Shown here in pieces: positions 18,269 to 26,683 of a stretch of DNA of 64,000 nucleotides (positions are counted from its first letter, which is position 1; each line of letters opens with the position of its first letter). The stretch comes from Alphaproteobacteria bacterium. GTDB lineage: Bacteria; Pseudomonadota; Alphaproteobacteria; Rhodobacterales; Rhodobacteraceae. Under the pieces are notes generated by a model. It worked only from the letters and a program-made list of their open reading frames with translations. It was not told where the DNA came from and ran no database searches. A program made the position numbers and the translations under genes. The DNA is taken from contig JAUHWP010000003.1 of NCBI GenBank assembly GCA_030424645.1, forward strand, positions 1-64,000, written 5' to 3'.

Positions 18269-19087
18269 ATGTCGACCGAATTGATGAAGGGCAAACGCGG
18301 CCTGATTATGGGACTTGCCAATGACAAGTCCATTGCTTGGGGAATCGCGAAAGCCTGTGCCGATGCTGGTGCCGAACTGGCCTTTTCCTATCAGGGGGAA
18401 GCGTTGAAAAAACGCGTCGATCCGCTGGCCGCCCAATTGGGTTCGGATCTGGTGGTCGAATGCGACGTGTCCGACCAGGGGTCGATCGACACGCTGTTCG
18501 ACACGCTGAAACAGCAATGGGGCAAGCTGGATTTCGTTGTCCATGCCATTGGTTTCTCGGACAAAAACGAACTTCGCGGACGTTATGTCGATACCAGCCC
18601 GGAAAATTTCCGCGTGACGATGGACATCTCGGTCTATTCCTTCACCGCGGTGGCACGTCGCGCCGCCGACGTGATGCCCGATGGCGGGTCGCTTCTGACG
18701 CTGACGTATTACGGGGCCGAACAGGTCATGCCGCATTACAACGTGATGGGCGTGGCCAAGGCGGCACTTGAAGCCTCGGTGCGTTACATGGCCGAAGATC
18801 TGGGCAGGGACGGGATCCGGGTCAACGCGATCTCGGCGGGACCGATCAAGACGCTGGCAGCCTCGGGCATCGGGGATTTCCGTTACATCCTGAAATGGAA
18901 CGAACTGAACTCACCGCTGCGCCGCAATGTCACCACCGAGGATGTCGGCAACTCAGCCCTGTATCTGCTGTCCGATCTCGGCGCTGGCGTGACCGGCGAA
19001 ACGCATCATGTGGACAGCGGCTATCACGTCGTCGGCATGAAGGCGGTGGACGCCCCCGACATCGACGTGGCCACGGGCCGCAAGTAA
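18269..19087 (+). CDS. fabI: Enoyl-ACP reductase (NADH)
   Basis: A 272-residue short-chain dehydrogenase family member that reduces trans-2-enoyl-ACP in the last step of each fatty acid elongation cycle. It shows the FabI-type nucleotide motif GLANDKSIAWGIAKA (residues about 15-29), the catalytic pair Y-x6-K in YNVMGVAK (about 156-163), and the conserved SAGPIKTLAASGI loop. A four-residue C-terminal tail beyond the usual length is present. The leader contains CGGAGTATCT and GGGACGGGG upstream of the ATG. gpt follows 12 nt downstream and is probably in the same transcript. Confidence 0.95.
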   Translation: MSTELMKGKRGLIMGLANDKSIAWGIAKACADAGAELAFSYQGEALKKRVDPLAAQLGSDLVVECDVSDQGSIDTLFDTLKQQWGKLDFVVHAIGFSDKNELRGRYVDTSPENFRVTMDISVYSFTAVARRAADVMPDGGSLLTLTYYGAEQVMPHYNVMGVAKAALEASVRYMAEDLGRDGIRVNAISAGPIKTLAASGIGDFRYILKWNELNSPLRRNVTTEDVGNSALYLLSDLGAGVTGETHHVDSGYHVVGMKAVDAPDIDVATGRK

Positions 19088-19099
19088 GGAGCATCCCAC

Positions 19100-19603
19100 A
19101 TGAGCGACCGCCTGCCCCACGAAAAAGGCTTTCACATCAGCTGGGACCAAATCCACCGCGACAGCCGGGCGCTGGCATGGCGGCTGGATGGCCAAGGCCC
19201 GAAAGATACCGGATGGCGGGCGGTGGTTGCGATCACGCGCGGCGGGCTGGCCCCGGCGATGATCGTCGCCCGTGAACTGGACATCCGCACCGTCGACACC
19301 GTGTCGGTCAAATCCTATCACCACCAGTCCCAAGGCGAAGCCGAGCTTCTGAAAGCCCCCGACGCCGAGATGATGGGCGATGGCGAAGGGGTATTGATCA
19401 TCGACGACCTGGTCGACACCGGCAAGACGCTGGAACTGGTGCGCAACATGTATCCCAAGGCGCATTTCGCAACCGTTTACGCCAAGCCCAAGGGGCGCCC
19501 CCTGGTCGATACCTTCATCACCGAGGTCAGCCAGGACACATGGATTTTCTTCCCCTGGGACATGGCCCTGCAATATGTCGAGCCGTATCGCGGCACCGAC
19601 TGA
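19100..19603 (+). CDS. gpt: Xanthine-guanine phosphoribosyltransferase
   Basis: A 167-residue type I phosphoribosyltransferase salvaging guanine and xanthine to their nucleotides with PRPP. The PRPP-binding loop [17 protein letters not shown] is at about residues 96-112, the [19 protein letters not shown] pyrophosphate loop at about 42-60, and the C-terminal [12 protein letters not shown] hood segment fits E. coli Gpt. A ribosome site AAGGAG lies just before the ATG. The gene ends the fabI-gpt transcript at a strong terminator (19630-19655). Confidence 0.93.
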   Translation: MSDRLPHEKGFHISWDQIHRDSRALAWRLDGQGPKDTGWRAVVAITRGGLAPAMIVARELDIRTVDTVSVKSYHHQSQGEAELLKAPDAEMMGDGEGVLIIDDLVDTGKTLELVRNMYPKAHFATVYAKPKGRPLVDTFITEVSQDTWIFFPWDMALQYVEPYRGTD

Positions 19604-19629
19604 CCATCGGCACGCGCTGCATTGAACAA

Positions 19630-19655
19630 GCCCCGCCCTTCCGGCGGGGCTTTTT
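19630..19655 (+). terminator. Intrinsic terminator after gpt
   Basis: GCCCCGCC (19630-19637), loop CTTCC, GGCGGGGC (19643-19650), five T. Perfect 8-bp stem. Confidence 0.9.
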
Positions 19656-19696
19656 GTTGCGGGCGATCTGCTTTTTTGCGACCAATCGGCCGCATG

Positions 19697-19730
19697 AAAA
19701 ACCCGGCTCTGCGTTCGCAGGCCGGGTTTT
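19697..19730 (-). terminator. Terminator of the DUF4167 gene
   Basis: AAAACCCGGC (19698-19707) pairs with GCCGGGTTTT (19721-19730), with an inner CTGCG-TT-CGCAG stem. Flanking A and T runs make it usable in both directions; on the minus strand it lies 27 nt past the stop of the DUF4167 gene. Confidence 0.85.
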
Positions 19731-19756
19731 AGCTCGGTATAGCTTCGACGCTTGCC

Positions 19757-20323
19757 TTACTCGGCGGCTTCGGGCGCGTCCGGCGTGCCACCTGCGCTGT
19801 TTGCCTCGTTGTCCGAGGTGTCGGACTTTGCGGATTTGCGCGGTTTGCGGGGGCGGGCGGGCGCTTTCTTCGGTTTGCTTTCCGGGGTTTCGACCAGACC
19901 GCTGTCTGTATCGTCATCCACCGCGTCCGATTGCGGCGCGATATCGGGCTGATCGCCCTCGCCTGCGGCGGCCTGCGATGATTTCCGTTCTGCCCGCGCC
20001 TCGCGCTCTTCTTTCTCGCGCTGCTGGCGTTCACGGTTCTGTTGCTCGGATTGCTGGCGCCGGGCTTCCATCTCACGCTGCGCTTCGCTTAGAAGCCGGG
20101 TGTAATGTTCGGCGTGTTGCTGGAAATTTTCCCCCGCAACCCGGTCATTCGACAGAAACGCATCGCGCGCCAGTTGGGTGTATTTGTCGATGATCTGCTG
20201 CGGCGTCCCGCGCACCTTGCCCTCGGGGCCCGAGCTGTCATAGACGCGATTGATGATGTTGCCCGGATTGTTCCGGTTACGGTTCGACTTGTTATTCCGC
20301 GAACGTGATTTCGGCGATCTCAT
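19757..20323 (-). CDS. DUF4167 domain-containing protein
   Basis: A 188-residue protein with the alphaproteobacterial DUF4167 domain at the N-terminus: an Arg/Asn-rich start (RSRNNKSNRNRNNPGNIINRVYDS), then GPEGKVRGTPQQIIDKYTQLARDA and NDRVAGENFQQHAEHYTRLL, the diagnostic helical segment at residues about 35-80. The rest is low-complexity, Gln/Arg/Glu-rich, then acidic, then Lys/Pro/Arg-rich. The basic start suggests RNA or DNA contact, but the function is not known. It stands alone, with a long hairpin-bearing leader (20430-20464) upstream and its own terminator. Confidence 0.87.
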   Translation of the reverse strand: MRSPKSRSRNNKSNRNRNNPGNIINRVYDSSGPEGKVRGTPQQIIDKYTQLARDAFLSNDRVAGENFQQHAEHYTRLLSEAQREMEARRQQSEQQNRERQQREKEEREARAERKSSQAAAGEGDQPDIAPQSDAVDDDTDSGLVETPESKPKKAPARPRKPRKSAKSDTSDNEANSAGGTPDAPEAAE

Positions 20324-20429
20324 AAGCTTGTATTTCCAGCTTTGGCTTCCAACGCGCAGGGCAATTCCCGCGCTGTGTTTTCGAACAAGACACCAATCCG
20401 TGCCAAATCGTTCGAATTGTAGGGCTTAC

Positions 20430-20464
20430 CAGCGGTGGCTGTCGCAAGGACTGCGACACCGCTG
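20430..20464. other. Strong imperfect hairpin in the leader of the DUF4167 gene
   Basis: CAGCGG (20430-20435) pairs with CCGCTG (20459-20464), and TGTCGCA (20440-20446) with TGCGACA (20452-20458), leaving a 4-nt bulge and a 5-nt loop. No T run follows on either strand. It lies 107 nt upstream of the DUF4167 start and 120 nt downstream of prmC, so it may be a structured leader or a Rho-assisted end of prmC. Confidence 0.5.
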
Positions 20465-20583
20465 AAACCTGATTGTCATGTGGATCGCAGAAACACAAGT
20501 CTTATCTGGCAAAAACTGATCGAAACGGGGGATTTTGCCGGGACGTGGCGGCTTTCGCGGCTGATTTACACCGATTTGACCGG

Positions 20584-21435
20584 TCAAACCGGGGCGAACG
20601 GCCAGGTTGCGGTGATCACGCGATCATGCCCCGCCAGGTCTTTCAGAACCTGAATCCCGGTAAATCCCGCGTCTTGAAACAAGCCCTTGACTGCGGCGCC
20701 CTGCCCGGCGCCGATTTCGACCATCAGATGCCCACCCTGCGTCAGGTAACTGGGCGCCCGAGCGGTAATCTGACGATAGGCGGCAAGCCCGTCGCCACCG
20801 GGCGTCAGCGCCAGGTGCGGCTCCCAGTTTCGGACATCGGGGGCCAGGGCCGCCATCTCGTCGTCGGAAATATAAGGCGGGTTGGACACGATCAGGTCGA
20901 ACCGCGCATCATCTGCGATAGCATCGAACCATGACCCTTCCCGGAACACGGCACGATCCGCAACCTGCACCGCCCGCGCATTGGCCCCCGCAACTGTAAG
21001 CGCAGCCCGGGACAGATCGACCCCCTGCCCCCGCGTTCCGGGCCGTTCGGCCAGCAATGTCAACAGGATACAGCCCGATCCGGTGCCAAGATCCAACAGG
21101 GTTTCAAACGGAACGGACAGCGCGGTATCAACCAGAAGCTCGGTGTCCGGACGCGGGTCCAGCACGTCACCGGTGACGATGAAATCCCGGCCGTAGAAGG
21201 CACGCCTGCCGGTGATCTGCGCAACCGGTTGTCGGCTGGCACGGGCGGACACGGCGCGCTTGAAAGCCGCGACGGTATCCGGCCCGACCTCATCGGGCAG
21301 AACCAGCGTCAGGCGACTGCGATCAATGTCCAGCACATGCGCCAGCAACACGCGCGCATCGCGCGCCGCGTCATCGACGCCTGCCGCCCGCAGCGTCTGC
21401 GTGGCTGCAATCAGGAGCGCCGTGCCGGTGGTCAT
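20584..21435 (-). CDS. prmC: Peptide chain release factor N5-glutamine methyltransferase
   Basis: A 283-residue SAM-dependent enzyme that methylates the glutamine of the GGQ motif in release factors RF1 and RF2. It has the helical N-terminal substrate domain ([23 protein letters not shown]) and a Rossmann fold with [16 protein letters not shown] (SAM loop, about residues 116-131) and the catalytic [11 protein letters not shown] motif (about 180-190). Its ATG overlaps the prfA stop by four bases (ATGA), so enzyme and RF1 substrate are made from one message, the arrangement seen in many bacteria. Confidence 0.95.
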   Translation of the reverse strand: MTTGTALLIAATQTLRAAGVDDAARDARVLLAHVLDIDRSRLTLVLPDEVGPDTVAAFKRAVSARASRQPVAQITGRRAFYGRDFIVTGDVLDPRPDTELLVDTALSVPFETLLDLGTGSGCILLTLLAERPGTRGQGVDLSRAALTVAGANARAVQVADRAVFREGSWFDAIADDARFDLIVSNPPYISDDEMAALAPDVRNWEPHLALTPGGDGLAAYRQITARAPSYLTQGGHLMVEIGAGQGAAVKGLFQDAGFTGIQVLKDLAGHDRVITATWPFAPV

Positions 21436-22487
21436 CCGTCCAGATCGGCCAGTTGCGCGGCCTGATCTTCGGCGATCAGGGCGTCGATCACCTCGTCCAG
21501 ATCACCCGCGATGATCTGGTCCAGCTTGTAAAGCGTCAGGTTGATCCGGTGATCGGTCATCCGGCCTTGCGGGAAGTTATAGGTGCGGATGCGTTCCGAC
21601 CGGTCGCCCGAGCCGACCTGCGCCTTGCGATCGGCGGCCCGCGCATCATCGACCCGCTGGCGTTCCAGATCGAAAAGCCGCGTTTTCAGAACCTGCATCG
21701 CAATCTCGCGGTTGCGGTGCTGACTTTTTTCCGAGCTTGTGACCATGATCCCCGTTGGCAGGTGGGTGATGCGCACCGCGCTGTCGGTGGTGTTCACGTG
21801 CTGACCGCCAGAGCCCGACGCCCGCATCGTGTCGATGCGGATGTCATTCGCATCAATCTGAATGTCCACGTCCTCGGCCTCGGGCAGGACGGCGACGGTG
21901 GCGGCCGATGTATGAATGCGCCCGCCGCTTTCGGTTTCCGGCACCCGCTGCACCCGATGCACACCGCTTTCATATTTCAGGCGGGCGAACACGCCCTCGC
22001 CCTTCACATGCGCAACCACTTCCTTGATGCCGCCCAACTCGGTCAGGGATTGCTCCATGATCTCGAACTTCCAGCCCCGCGCTTCGGCATAGCGTTGATA
22101 CATGCGCAGAAGATCGGCGGCGAACAATGAGGCCTCGTCGCCACCGGTGCCGGGGCGTATTTCGATCATCGCCGGGCGGGCATCGGCGGCGTCCTTGGGC
22201 AAAAGCACCAGCCGCATTGCCTGTTCGACCTCGGGCAGCCGTTCCTTCAGGGTGGGCAGCTCCTCCTCGGCAAGTTCGCGCATGTCGGGATCGTTCATCA
22301 TCGCCTCGGCCTCGGCGATGTCATCGAGCAGGCGGCGATAACCTGCAATTTCCTCGACCACCGGCTTCAGTTCGGCATATTCGCGCCCGACCCGCGCAAT
22401 TTCGTCGCCCGACAGGCCCTGGGCCATGCGGGCTTCCAGAAACTCGAACCGTTCCGTGATCGCCGAGAGTTTTTCCAAAGGAACCAT
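21432..22487 (-). CDS. prfA: Peptide chain release factor 1
   Basis: A 351-residue class I release factor reading UAA and UAG. The GGQ loop is in [19 protein letters not shown]; the codon-recognition tripeptide region reads [14 protein letters not shown], with PET where E. coli has PAT, as I expect for alphaproteobacteria. The N-terminal helical domain and the C-terminal [20 protein letters not shown] segment complete the family. No obvious Shine-Dalgarno sequence precedes the ATG. It is coupled to prmC. prfB, the second release factor, lies elsewhere in the window (45232-46359). Confidence 0.96.
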   Translation of the reverse strand: MVPLEKLSAITERFEFLEARMAQGLSGDEIARVGREYAELKPVVEEIAGYRRLLDDIAEAEAMMNDPDMRELAEEELPTLKERLPEVEQAMRLVLLPKDAADARPAMIEIRPGTGGDEASLFAADLLRMYQRYAEARGWKFEIMEQSLTELGGIKEVVAHVKGEGVFARLKYESGVHRVQRVPETESGGRIHTSAATVAVLPEAEDVDIQIDANDIRIDTMRASGSGGQHVNTTDSAVRITHLPTGIMVTSSEKSQHRNREIAMQVLKTRLFDLERQRVDDARAADRKAQVGSGDRSERIRTYNFPQGRMTDHRINLTLYKLDQIIAGDLDEVIDALIAEDQAAQLADLDG

Positions 22488-22514
22488 GGTGGCGGTGTCC
22501 CTTATCCCAGGGGT

Positions 22515-22543
22515 TTGGTCAAGAGGCTGGATTGTGCTAGGCT
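22515..22543 (+). promoter_or_regulatory. Promoter giving a probably leaderless mRNA
   Basis: TTGGTC (22515-22520), 17-nt spacer, TAGGCT (22538-22543). The ATG of the next gene is at 22549, where transcription would be expected to begin, and no Shine-Dalgarno sequence is present. Confidence 0.5.
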
Positions 22544-22548
22544 AAGCC

Positions 22549-22854
22549 ATGTTCAGAATTGCGCCCCTTTTGCTTGTCGCGGGCGGATTGTTCGCGGAAC
22601 CGGTGCTGGCGGATGTCACCACGCCGGGCGGAAAAGTCATCGACTGTTATTGCACGGATACAGCAGGCAGCCGGGTCGAACTGGGGGAAAGCATCTGCCT
22701 GTTCGTGAACGGCCGCGCCTTCATGGCCCGGTGCGAGATGAGCCTGAATGTGCCCATGTGGCGCGATACCGGCAAAGGGTGCGTGTCGGCACAGGTGGCA
22801 CATCCGGGGGCATTGCCCAAGAGCGACGCCCCAACCGAATGGCCCGCCCTTTAG
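22549..22854 (+). CDS. Small secreted cysteine-containing protein
   Basis: A 101-residue protein with a signal peptide (about residues 1-21, ending FAEPVLAD). The mature part of about 80 residues contains four cysteines (CYC, C in SICLFV, C in ARCEM, C in KGCVS), likely paired in the periplasm. I recognise no family motif by name, although similar short exported proteins occur in Rhodobacteraceae. Its 3' end overlaps the convergent DUF1499 gene by four bases. Translation is probably leaderless. Function unknown. Confidence 0.72.
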   Translation: MFRIAPLLLVAGGLFAEPVLADVTTPGGKVIDCYCTDTAGSRVELGESICLFVNGRAFMARCEMSLNVPMWRDTGKGCVSAQVAHPGALPKSDAPTEWPAL

Positions 22855-23303
22855 AACTCATCGTCCATGTTGTCGTCGTCAAGATGCCTGAGCTGGTCAA
22901 GCCAGGCGTCCACGCGCGCCTCGTTCACACCCATATCGCTTTTGCCATAGACCAGATGAGCATGAATATGCAGCGCGTCGTCGGCCACCCAGGCCACGGT
23001 AATATCGGGAAAGCCGATCCGGCGCGACCGGGTGACCACGGCGAACAGGTCGTCCTCCTGATACTTCAAATGCGTCCGCGGGGCCTCCAGGGCAATCCAG
23101 GCCAGGTGATCCAGTGCACCCTCGGGCAGAATGCGCAGCGGGATCACGTATTTCACACCGCCCGGCAGCTTGTGCGTGCCCGGATTGTTCGGACCGGGCC
23201 GGGCCGAGAACCGGTCGGTTGGCAACGGGGCAAGACGCACCCAGCCAAGCGCCAGAACGGCCAGGAAAAGAAGCCCCAAAAATGCAGCGACAAGATAATT
23301 CAC
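22851..23303 (-). CDS. DUF1499 domain-containing membrane-anchored protein
   Basis: A 150-residue protein with one N-terminal transmembrane anchor (about residues 3-23) and a DUF1499-type domain. Recognisable family traits are the VTRSRRIGFPDITVAWVADD segment and the SDMGVNEARVDAWLDQL end, resembling the family's SRSRxGxSDLGVNRxRI. The start is a GTG. The acidic tail (DDDNMDDEF) overlaps the convergent upstream gene by four bases. The domain has no established function. Confidence 0.75.
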   Translation of the reverse strand: MNYLVAAFLGLLFLAVLALGWVRLAPLPTDRFSARPGPNNPGTHKLPGGVKYVIPLRILPEGALDHLAWIALEAPRTHLKYQEDDLFAVVTRSRRIGFPDITVAWVADDALHIHAHLVYGKSDMGVNEARVDAWLDQLRHLDDDNMDDEF

Positions 23304-23493
23304 ACACGCCCCCGAACCCTCCGCCCCCCAGCGGATCGTGACACATCAACTATTGGTAGCGATAGATGAGCCGGGCAAACGCCGCAAGCCTATTCCTGCA
23401 AGGGGATTGCGGTGGCCGACAGATATTGCAACATCGCGACGCAACGAAACAAGAGGGTCGGCCCCTGCCGCATCGGGGTCTTTCGGTCCGCAC

Positions 23494-24456
23494 TTAACCG
23501 CGCCGGGTCACGGCCCACAGGTTCAGGATTTCCATCGCCACATGCGCGCCCGCGATGGCCGTGGCGCCGGTGGTGTCAAACGGGGGTGAGACTTCGACCA
23601 CATCCCCGCCGACAAGGTTGATCCCGGCCAGATCGCGCAGGATCATCGACACCTGCGCCGAGGTCAGGCCGCCCCAGACCGGCGTGCCCGTGCCGGGCGC
23701 GAAGGCAGGGTCCAACGCGTCGATATCAAAGGTCAGATAGGTTTTGCGGTCGCCCAGGATCGACTTGATCTTGTCCACGACACCAGCGGGACCGGTTTCA
23801 TGCACTTCACGTGCGTCGATGATGTTCACGCCCATCGTGTCGGCGTTATGGGTGCGGATGCCCACCTGAACCGAGCGCGCCGGGTCGATCAGCCCCTCTT
23901 TCACCGCCTTATAGAACATCGTGCCGTGATCGACACGGGTCATGTCGTCATCCTGCCAGGTGTCCGTGTGCGCATCGAACTGCAACAGGCTGAGCGGCCC
24001 GTGCTTCTTCACATGCGCACGCAGGATCGGGAAGGTGATGTAATGATCGCCCCCCAGCGTCAGGCAGGCCGCACCCTGATCCAGAATGCCGCTGATATGC
24101 GCCTCGAGCGCTGCGGGAAACTGGTCGATATGGGCATAGTCAAACGGCATGTCGCCATAATCGGCGATGGCAAATTCGCTCATCACATCGAAATCCCAGC
24201 CATAGGCCTGATCGGGCGATTGCAGGCAGGAAGCCTCGCGGATGGCGCGGGGGCCAAGGCGGGTGCCGGGGCGGTTGGTAACGGCCTGATCGAAGGGAAT
24301 GCCGGTAACGGCAATATCAACGCCGGTCAGATTCTTCGAATAGGTGCGGCGCAGGAACGACAAGGCCCCGCCGAATGTGTTTTCAAAGGCCAGCCCTTTG
24401 AACCCGTCCCGTGTGAACGCCGTGTCCACCTGTGTTTTCGCGTCTTCCAAAGCCAT
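23494..24456 (-). CDS. speB: Agmatinase-type ureohydrolase
   Basis: A 320-residue binuclear manganese hydrolase of the arginase/agmatinase family. Metal ligands are visible in GGDHYITFPILRAH (about residues 136-150), LQFDAHTDTW (D-A-H-x-D, about 158-167) and FDIDALDPAFAPGTGTP (D-x-D, about 240-256). Agmatinase releases urea and putrescine; guanidinobutyrase and guanidinopropionase share this fold, so the substrate is not certain. An 18-nt palindrome lies 53 nt upstream of the start. An M20 amidohydrolase gene lies just upstream on the same strand. The ATG follows GGGAGG. Confidence 0.87.
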   Translation of the reverse strand: MALEDAKTQVDTAFTRDGFKGLAFENTFGGALSFLRRTYSKNLTGVDIAVTGIPFDQAVTNRPGTRLGPRAIREASCLQSPDQAYGWDFDVMSEFAIADYGDMPFDYAHIDQFPAALEAHISGILDQGAACLTLGGDHYITFPILRAHVKKHGPLSLLQFDAHTDTWQDDDMTRVDHGTMFYKAVKEGLIDPARSVQVGIRTHNADTMGVNIIDAREVHETGPAGVVDKIKSILGDRKTYLTFDIDALDPAFAPGTGTPVWGGLTSAQVSMILRDLAGINLVGGDVVEVSPPFDTTGATAIAGAHVAMEILNLWAVTRRG

Positions 24457-24508
24457 TGGTGCCTCCCTGCTTTCACATCGGTTAGCACAGCGGGACGGAC
24501 CTGACCAG

Positions 24509-24526
24509 ATAATTTGATCAAATTAT
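24509..24526 (-). promoter_or_regulatory. Perfect 18-nt palindrome upstream of speB
   Basis: ATAATTTGATCAAATTAT is perfectly self-complementary and sits between the stop of the amidohydrolase gene and the start of the ureohydrolase gene, both on the minus strand. Its AT-rich symmetry and position point to an operator for the ureohydrolase; the cognate regulator is unknown. Confidence 0.5.
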
Positions 24527-24537
24527 GCGTTGCCGCA

Positions 24538-25701
24538 TTAAATGGGGTTCAACCGCTCGACCAACCGCGCGAAGAAACTGGCCCCGTATGGCGCGGCTTC
24601 GTCGTTGAAATCATAGGCCGGGTGATGAACACCTGCGCGCCCTTCGCCTTGCCCCAGGAACAGATAGGCGCCGGGGCGCTCTTCCAGCATATAGGCGAAA
24701 TCCTCGGCCCCCATCTCGCGCCCTTCATTGGCAAACACCCGGTCCGCGCCGCTGATTTCACGCGCCACGGCAGCGGCTTTTTCAACCGCCTCGGCATCGT
24801 TCACGGTCGGCGGATAACCCAGCTCATAGTCGATATCGGCGGTGACACCGAAACTGGCCGCCTGCCCCTCGATCACCTCACGCAGGCGTCGCTGCACCAT
24901 CTCGCGCACGTCTGGGGTGAAGGATCGGATCGTGGCAGCGAACCATGCGTCCTCGGGAATGATATTGTCCGCTGTGCCACCGCCGATCATCGTGACCGAG
25001 ACCACAAGGTTGTCCATCGGTGACAGGTTGCGGCTGACGATGGATTGCACCGCCTGCACCATCGACACCACCGCCATGATGGGATCGGCCGTATCCTGCG
25101 GATAGGCCGCATGACCACCCCGCCCCGTCACCTTGACCTTCAGCGTATCGACCGCGGCCATGATCGGGCCGGGCGTGGTATAGAACTTGCCCACCTCATG
25201 CCCCGGCATGTTGTGCAGGGCATAGACCTCGGTAATGCCGAAACGGTCCATCAAGCCTTCGTCGCACATGTATTTCGCGCCACCGTCGATTTCTTCGGCG
25301 GGCTGGAAAATCAGCGCCACACGTCCCTTGAAGTTCCGCGTTTCCGCCAGATAGCGCGCAGCCCCCAGCAACATCGTTGTATGACCATCATGGCCACAGG
25401 CGTGCATCCGCCCCGGCACGGTCGAGGCATAATCAAGCCCCGTCACCTCGTTCATCGGCAGGGCGTCCATATCGGCGCGCAGCCCGATGGTCGGCCCGTC
25501 GCCCTGCCCGTTGATGATGCCGACAACACCCGACACGCCGATCTTCTGGTGAATCTCGTCCACCCCGAAGTCACGCAGGTGTTTCACCACATAGGCCGCT
25601 GTGTCGTGACACTCCAACCCCAGTTCGGGATGCGCGTGCAGATGCCGCCGCCATGTTTTCATGTCGCCTGCAAATTCGCCAATGCGGTTGATGATCGCCA
25701 T
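24538..25701 (-). CDS. M20 family metal-dependent amidohydrolase
   Basis: A 387-residue zinc amidohydrolase of the hippurate hydrolase / N-acyl-amino acid hydrolase type. Metal-binding motifs are present: MHACGHDGHTTMLLGAARYL (about residues 95-114), IFQPAEEIDGGAKYM (about 130-144), an HNMPG histidine, and GAEDFAYMLE (about 343-352) near the C-terminus. The dimerisation domain sits between. Likely substrates are N-acyl or N-carbamoyl amino acids, but specificity cannot be predicted. Its neighbour is the agmatinase-type gene, so the pair may contribute to use of nitrogenous compounds. Confidence 0.88.
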   Translation of the reverse strand: MAIINRIGEFAGDMKTWRRHLHAHPELGLECHDTAAYVVKHLRDFGVDEIHQKIGVSGVVGIINGQGDGPTIGLRADMDALPMNEVTGLDYASTVPGRMHACGHDGHTTMLLGAARYLAETRNFKGRVALIFQPAEEIDGGAKYMCDEGLMDRFGITEVYALHNMPGHEVGKFYTTPGPIMAAVDTLKVKVTGRGGHAAYPQDTADPIMAVVSMVQAVQSIVSRNLSPMDNLVVSVTMIGGGTADNIIPEDAWFAATIRSFTPDVREMVQRRLREVIEGQAASFGVTADIDYELGYPPTVNDAEAVEKAAAVAREISGADRVFANEGREMGAEDFAYMLEERPGAYLFLGQGEGRAGVHHPAYDFNDEAAPYGASFFARLVERLNPI

Positions 25702-25755
25702 GACTTCCTCCTATCAAGGGTGGGACGAAACAATCCTGATTTGGACCATGATGCA

Positions 25756-26601
25756 ATGAGCAAAACCCAAGATCTTTCCCCCTCTGACAGTCTGGTTCAT
25801 GATCCACAAGGGGGGATGGATCGCCTGCGCGAAATCATGCGTCGGTTGCGTGACCCGCAAAATGGTTGCCCTTGGGATGTCGAACAGAGTTTCGCCACCA
25901 TCGCCCCTTACACCATCGAGGAAGCCTATGAAGTGGCCGATGCGATCGAGCGTCAGGCCTGGGACGAGTTGAAGGGCGAGTTGGGAGATTTGCTGTTCCA
26001 ATCGGTCTTTCATGCCCAGATGGCGGAAGAGGCCGGGTTGTTCACCTTCGACGATGTGGCAGATACGATGTCCGACAAGATGGTCGCCCGTCATCCGCAT
26101 GTGTTCGGGGACGAATCCCGCGACAAATCCGCCGAGCAGCAAACCCGCGACTGGGAAACCATCAAGGCGGCCGAGCGGGCAGGCAAAGCCCAGAAGGGTG
26201 TGCTGGACGGTGTGGCCATCGGACTGCCTGCCCTGCTGCGGGCGGTGAAACTGCAAAAACGCGCGGCACGGGTGGGGTTCGACTGGCCGGATATCGGCCC
26301 GGTTCTGGACAAGATCACCGAAGAGGCCCGCGAACTGGCCGAGGCCCGCGACACGATGGGCCATGACGAGGTGCGCGAGGAACTGGGCGACCTTCTGTTC
26401 GTCATGGCCAATCTGGCCCGCCACCTTGACGTCGAACCGGAAGAGGCCCTGCGCCACGCCAATGCGAAATTCGAACGTCGTTTCAAGGGGATCGAACGTC
26501 GATTGGCCGCCGAGGGACGCGCGCCTGCCGACGCAACACTCGATGAAATGGACGCATATTGGGAGGCCGAGAAAAAAACGGAACGGAAACACAGCGCCTG
26601 A
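25756..26601 (+). CDS. mazG: Nucleoside triphosphate pyrophosphohydrolase
   Basis: A 281-residue all-alpha NTP pyrophosphatase with two MazG repeats: the first (about residues 40-110) carries CPWD..SFATIAPYTIEEAYEVADAI and ELGDLLFQSVFHAQMAEE; the second (about 180-250) carries KITEEARELAEARD and EELGDLLFVMANLARHL. The EExxE and ExxD metal ligands are intact in both. It hydrolyses (d)NTPs, including aberrant ones, to monophosphate and pyrophosphate. I place the start at the ATG at 25756; an ATG at 25817 matches shorter homologues, and neither has a convincing ribosome site. Divergent from the amidohydrolase. Confidence 0.92.
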   Translation: MSKTQDLSPSDSLVHDPQGGMDRLREIMRRLRDPQNGCPWDVEQSFATIAPYTIEEAYEVADAIERQAWDELKGELGDLLFQSVFHAQMAEEAGLFTFDDVADTMSDKMVARHPHVFGDESRDKSAEQQTRDWETIKAAERAGKAQKGVLDGVAIGLPALLRAVKLQKRAARVGFDWPDIGPVLDKITEEARELAEARDTMGHDEVREELGDLLFVMANLARHLDVEPEEALRHANAKFERRFKGIERRLAAEGRAPADATLDEMDAYWEAEKKTERKHSA

Positions 26602-26683
26602 TTTCCGATCAAAACAATCAGGTATTGACCAGAGCAAATTACTCGGGTTTAAGCGCTGTGCGATTACAAGGAGACTCAGCGCG

